Source: Corynebacterium sp. HMSC04H06 (GTDB lineage: Bacteria > Actinomycetota > Actinomycetes > Mycobacteriales > Mycobacteriaceae). Taken from it: a stretch of 64,000 nt of DNA. Shown here piece after piece: positions 62,204-64,000 of the stretch (position 1 is the first letter of the stretch; each line of letters begins with the position of its first letter). The position numbers and the translations under genes were made by a program. A model generated the notes under the pieces. It was not told the origin of the DNA, ran no database searches, and saw nothing but the letters and a program-made list of their open reading frames with translations. The stretch is taken from NCBI RefSeq assembly GCF_001815935.1, contig NZ_KV823453.1, forward strand, positions 1 to 64,000, written 5' to 3'.

Positions 62204-63969
62204 TCCATTTCCAAATCCTCGCGCTGCTGCCGGTGCCCCTTCAGTGTCGCATCCAGCGCCGTCAGCCGCTCAGTATCGACCTGTTCCGCGGCCTCGGCCA
62301 TCTCCTGGTTGACCTGGTCTATCTGCTGGTCCAGCTTGGTGATCTTGCGCTCGAGCGCGTTCATCTTCTTGGTGATGGTGCGCTCCTCGGCCTGCGACAG
62401 GCCTTTCTTCTCTGGCGCCGGAGACTCGTCTTCGCCCAGGTTGATGACCCCGCGCTCGGCGGCAGCTTCCTGCTCGGCGCGGCGGCGCAGATACTCGTCG
62501 ATGCCGCCGGGCAGGTGCGTGAGCTTCCCGTCCCCGAAGAGGGCATAGGCGTTGTCGGCGATGCGCTCGATGAGATAGCGGTCGTGGGAGATGACCACGA
62601 GGGTGCCCGGCCAGGAGTCCAGCAGAGACTCCAGCTCCTGGAGGGTGTCGATGTCCAGGTCGTTGGTCGGCTCGTCCAGCAACAGAATGTTCGGCTCCGC
62701 CATGAGCACGCGGGTTAGCTGCAGGCGGCGGCGCTCGCCGCCAGAGAGATCCCCGACCGGGGTGCGCTGGCGCTTCGGGCTAAAGCCCAGGCGCTCGGAC
62801 AGCTGCGAAGCGGACAGTTCCTTCTTGCCCAGCTGGACGTAGGTGGCCACGTCTTCGACGGCGTCGATGAGCCGGCGCTGCAGGTCCAGATCGTCGAGTT
62901 CCTGGCGCAGCCAGCCCAGCCGCACGGTCTGGCCTTCGATGCGCTTGCCGGCAGCCAACTCATAGTCGCCAGCCAACGCGCGCAGCAGGGTGGTCTTGCC
63001 GGAGCCGTTGACGCCCACCAGGCCGATTCGCTCGCCCGGGGCCAGGCGCCACGTGAAGTGATCGAGCAGCACGCGCCCGTCCGGGGCGGCGATGGTCGCG
63101 TCCTCGAGCTCGATGACCACGCGCCCCTGGCGCTGCTTGGAAAAGCTCATCAGCTCGACCTTGTCGCGTGGGGCGGGCACGTCGGCGATCAGCGCCTCGG
63201 CCGCCTCGACGCGGTAGCGCGGCTTCGAGGTGCGCGCGGGCGCGCCGCGGCGCAGCCAGGCCAGCTCCTTGCGCGCCAGGTTGCGGCGGCGCTGCTCCAA
63301 CGCGTCGGCCTGCCGGGCCCGCTCCGCCCGCGCGAAGGTCCAGTCGTTGTAGCCACCTTCGTAGACATCGACGGTCGCGTCGTGGACCTCCCAGGTCAGC
63401 GTGGCCACCGTGTCCAGGAACCAGCGGTCGTGGGTAACCACGATGAGCGCCAGCTTGCGCGCCAGAAGGTGCTGCGCCAGCCACTGCACGCCCTCGACGT
63501 CGAGGTGGTTGGTCGGCTCGTCCAAAACCACAAGGTCCAGGTCCTTGACCAGGGCCGCGGCCAGGCTCACGCGGCGCTTCTCCCCGCCGGAGAGCTGCCC
63601 GACGGGGGTCTCCAGGCCCAGCTCGGCGATGCCCAGCCCCGACAGCACGTCGCGCACCTTCGCGTTCGAGGCCCACTCGTAGGTCTCCAGGCCCAGCGGG
63701 GCCACGACGCAGTCGGCAATGGTCAGCTGCTCGTCCAGTTCGAAGCGCTGGGTCACCACCGCCATGCGCAGATCGTTGGCGTGGCTGACCCGCCCCGCGT
63801 CCGGCTCCGCGATGCCGCTCAAGACCTCCAGCAGGGTCGTCTTACCCCCGCCGTTGACCCCGACGATGCCGATGCGGTCGCCCGTCTGCACGCCCAGCGA
63901 CACCCCGTCGAGCAGGTTTTTCAGGCCGTAGGACTTGCTGACTTGTTCCAAGTTTAAAAGGTTCGCCAT
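62170..63969 (-). CDS. ABC-F ATPase, Uup-like
   Basis: A 599-residue cytoplasmic protein with two ABC domains and no membrane segment. The first Walker A is GVNGGGKTT (37-45), the second GVNGSGKTT (about 325); ABC signatures are LSGGEKRR and LSGGERRR; Walker B motifs end in DEPTNHLD and DEPTNDLD. A linker of about 80 residues lies between them, and the C-terminal 90 residues form a charged coiled coil, as in Uup. ABC-F proteins act on the ribosome. Without a drug-resistance context I favour a housekeeping role. The ATG at 63969 opens the first domain. Confidence 0.93.
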   Translation of the reverse strand: MANLLNLEQVSKSYGLKNLLDGVSLGVQTGDRIGIVGVNGGGKTTLLEVLSGIAEPDAGRVSHANDLRMAVVTQRFELDEQLTIADCVVAPLGLETYEWASNAKVRDVLSGLGIAELGLETPVGQLSGGEKRRVSLAAALVKDLDLVVLDEPTNHLDVEGVQWLAQHLLARKLALIVVTHDRWFLDTVATLTWEVHDATVDVYEGGYNDWTFARAERARQADALEQRRRNLARKELAWLRRGAPARTSKPRYRVEAAEALIADVPAPRDKVELMSFSKQRQGRVVIELEDATIAAPDGRVLLDHFTWRLAPGERIGLVGVNGSGKTTLLRALAGDYELAAGKRIEGQTVRLGWLRQELDDLDLQRRLIDAVEDVATYVQLGKKELSASQLSERLGFSPKRQRTPVGDLSGGERRRLQLTRVLMAEPNILLLDEPTNDLDIDTLQELESLLDSWPGTLVVISHDRYLIERIADNAYALFGDGKLTHLPGGIDEYLRRRAEQEAAAERGVINLGEDESPAPEKKGLSQAEERTITKKMNALERKITKLDQQIDQVNQEMAEAAEQVDTERLTALDATLKGHRQQREDLEMEWLEWGEKLEA

Positions 63970-64000
63970 AACAGCCCACCATCTTACTTCGCCGCCCGCC

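Overview
The window is 64 kb of high-GC actinobacterial chromosome and most probably comes from a Corynebacterium. The evidence is a PorB/PorC-type anion porin next to enolase, a LysI-type basic amino acid permease, a GapB-type glyceraldehyde-3-phosphate dehydrogenase flanked by two peptidyl-tRNA hydrolase genes, an MMPL lipid exporter with a TetR gene, and Ser-rich C-terminal anchors on secreted proteins. I see no integrase, insertion sequence, phage block or CRISPR array. This is mostly core chromosome with some strain-variable islets.

Left part (1-8.2 kb): a truncated large helical protein, possibly ESX-associated, overlaps a DUF3558 lipoprotein gene. Then come two hairpin repeats, a Bax-inhibitor-1-like membrane protein, a Tat-exported intradiol-dioxygenase-like lipoprotein, a lamin-tail-domain surface protein and a DHA2-type MFS pump. 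A triple 22-bp tandem repeat lies between the dioxygenase and the surface protein.

Core block (8.1-21.9 kb): tRNA-Leu(UAA), ppx-DUF501-ftsB-eno, a lytic transglycosylase, porB, mazG, lysI, a zinc alcohol dehydrogenase, TetR-mfd and tRNA-Gln(UUG).

Middle (22-34.5 kb): a YdiL-like HTH protein, a serine utilisation cluster (transporter, L-serine dehydratase, PAS-HTH regulator), a TRIC-like channel, a multicopper oxidase, an MFS carrier, glmU-prs and a short-chain dehydrogenase lacking its catalytic lysine.

Right-centre (34.5-46.2 kb): a YkvI-like transporter with a probable 5' frameshift, rplY with a structured leader, pth, a fumarylacetoacetase-family enzyme, ppk2, gapB, a second pth, an SDR, prfC and an AspT-type exporter. 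The stretch 46.2-46.95 kb looks decayed.

Right part (47-64 kb): a patatin-like lipase, a six-helix membrane protein, the MMPL-TetR pair, a gene pair resembling UDP-sulfoquinovose synthase plus SqdX glycosyltransferase, a 3-hydroxyisobutyryl-CoA hydrolase-like enzyme, a HAD phosphatase, an acyltransferase-SGNH fusion, an ABM monooxygenase, a CAP-domain protein, a membrane-anchored alpha/beta hydrolase and an ABC-F protein. Envelope and lipid functions dominate here. The most notable proposal is that 52.6-55.0 kb encodes a minimal sulfolipid (SQDG-type) pathway in a non-photosynthetic actinobacterium. All functional names are inferred from sequence motifs read by eye; no database search was run.
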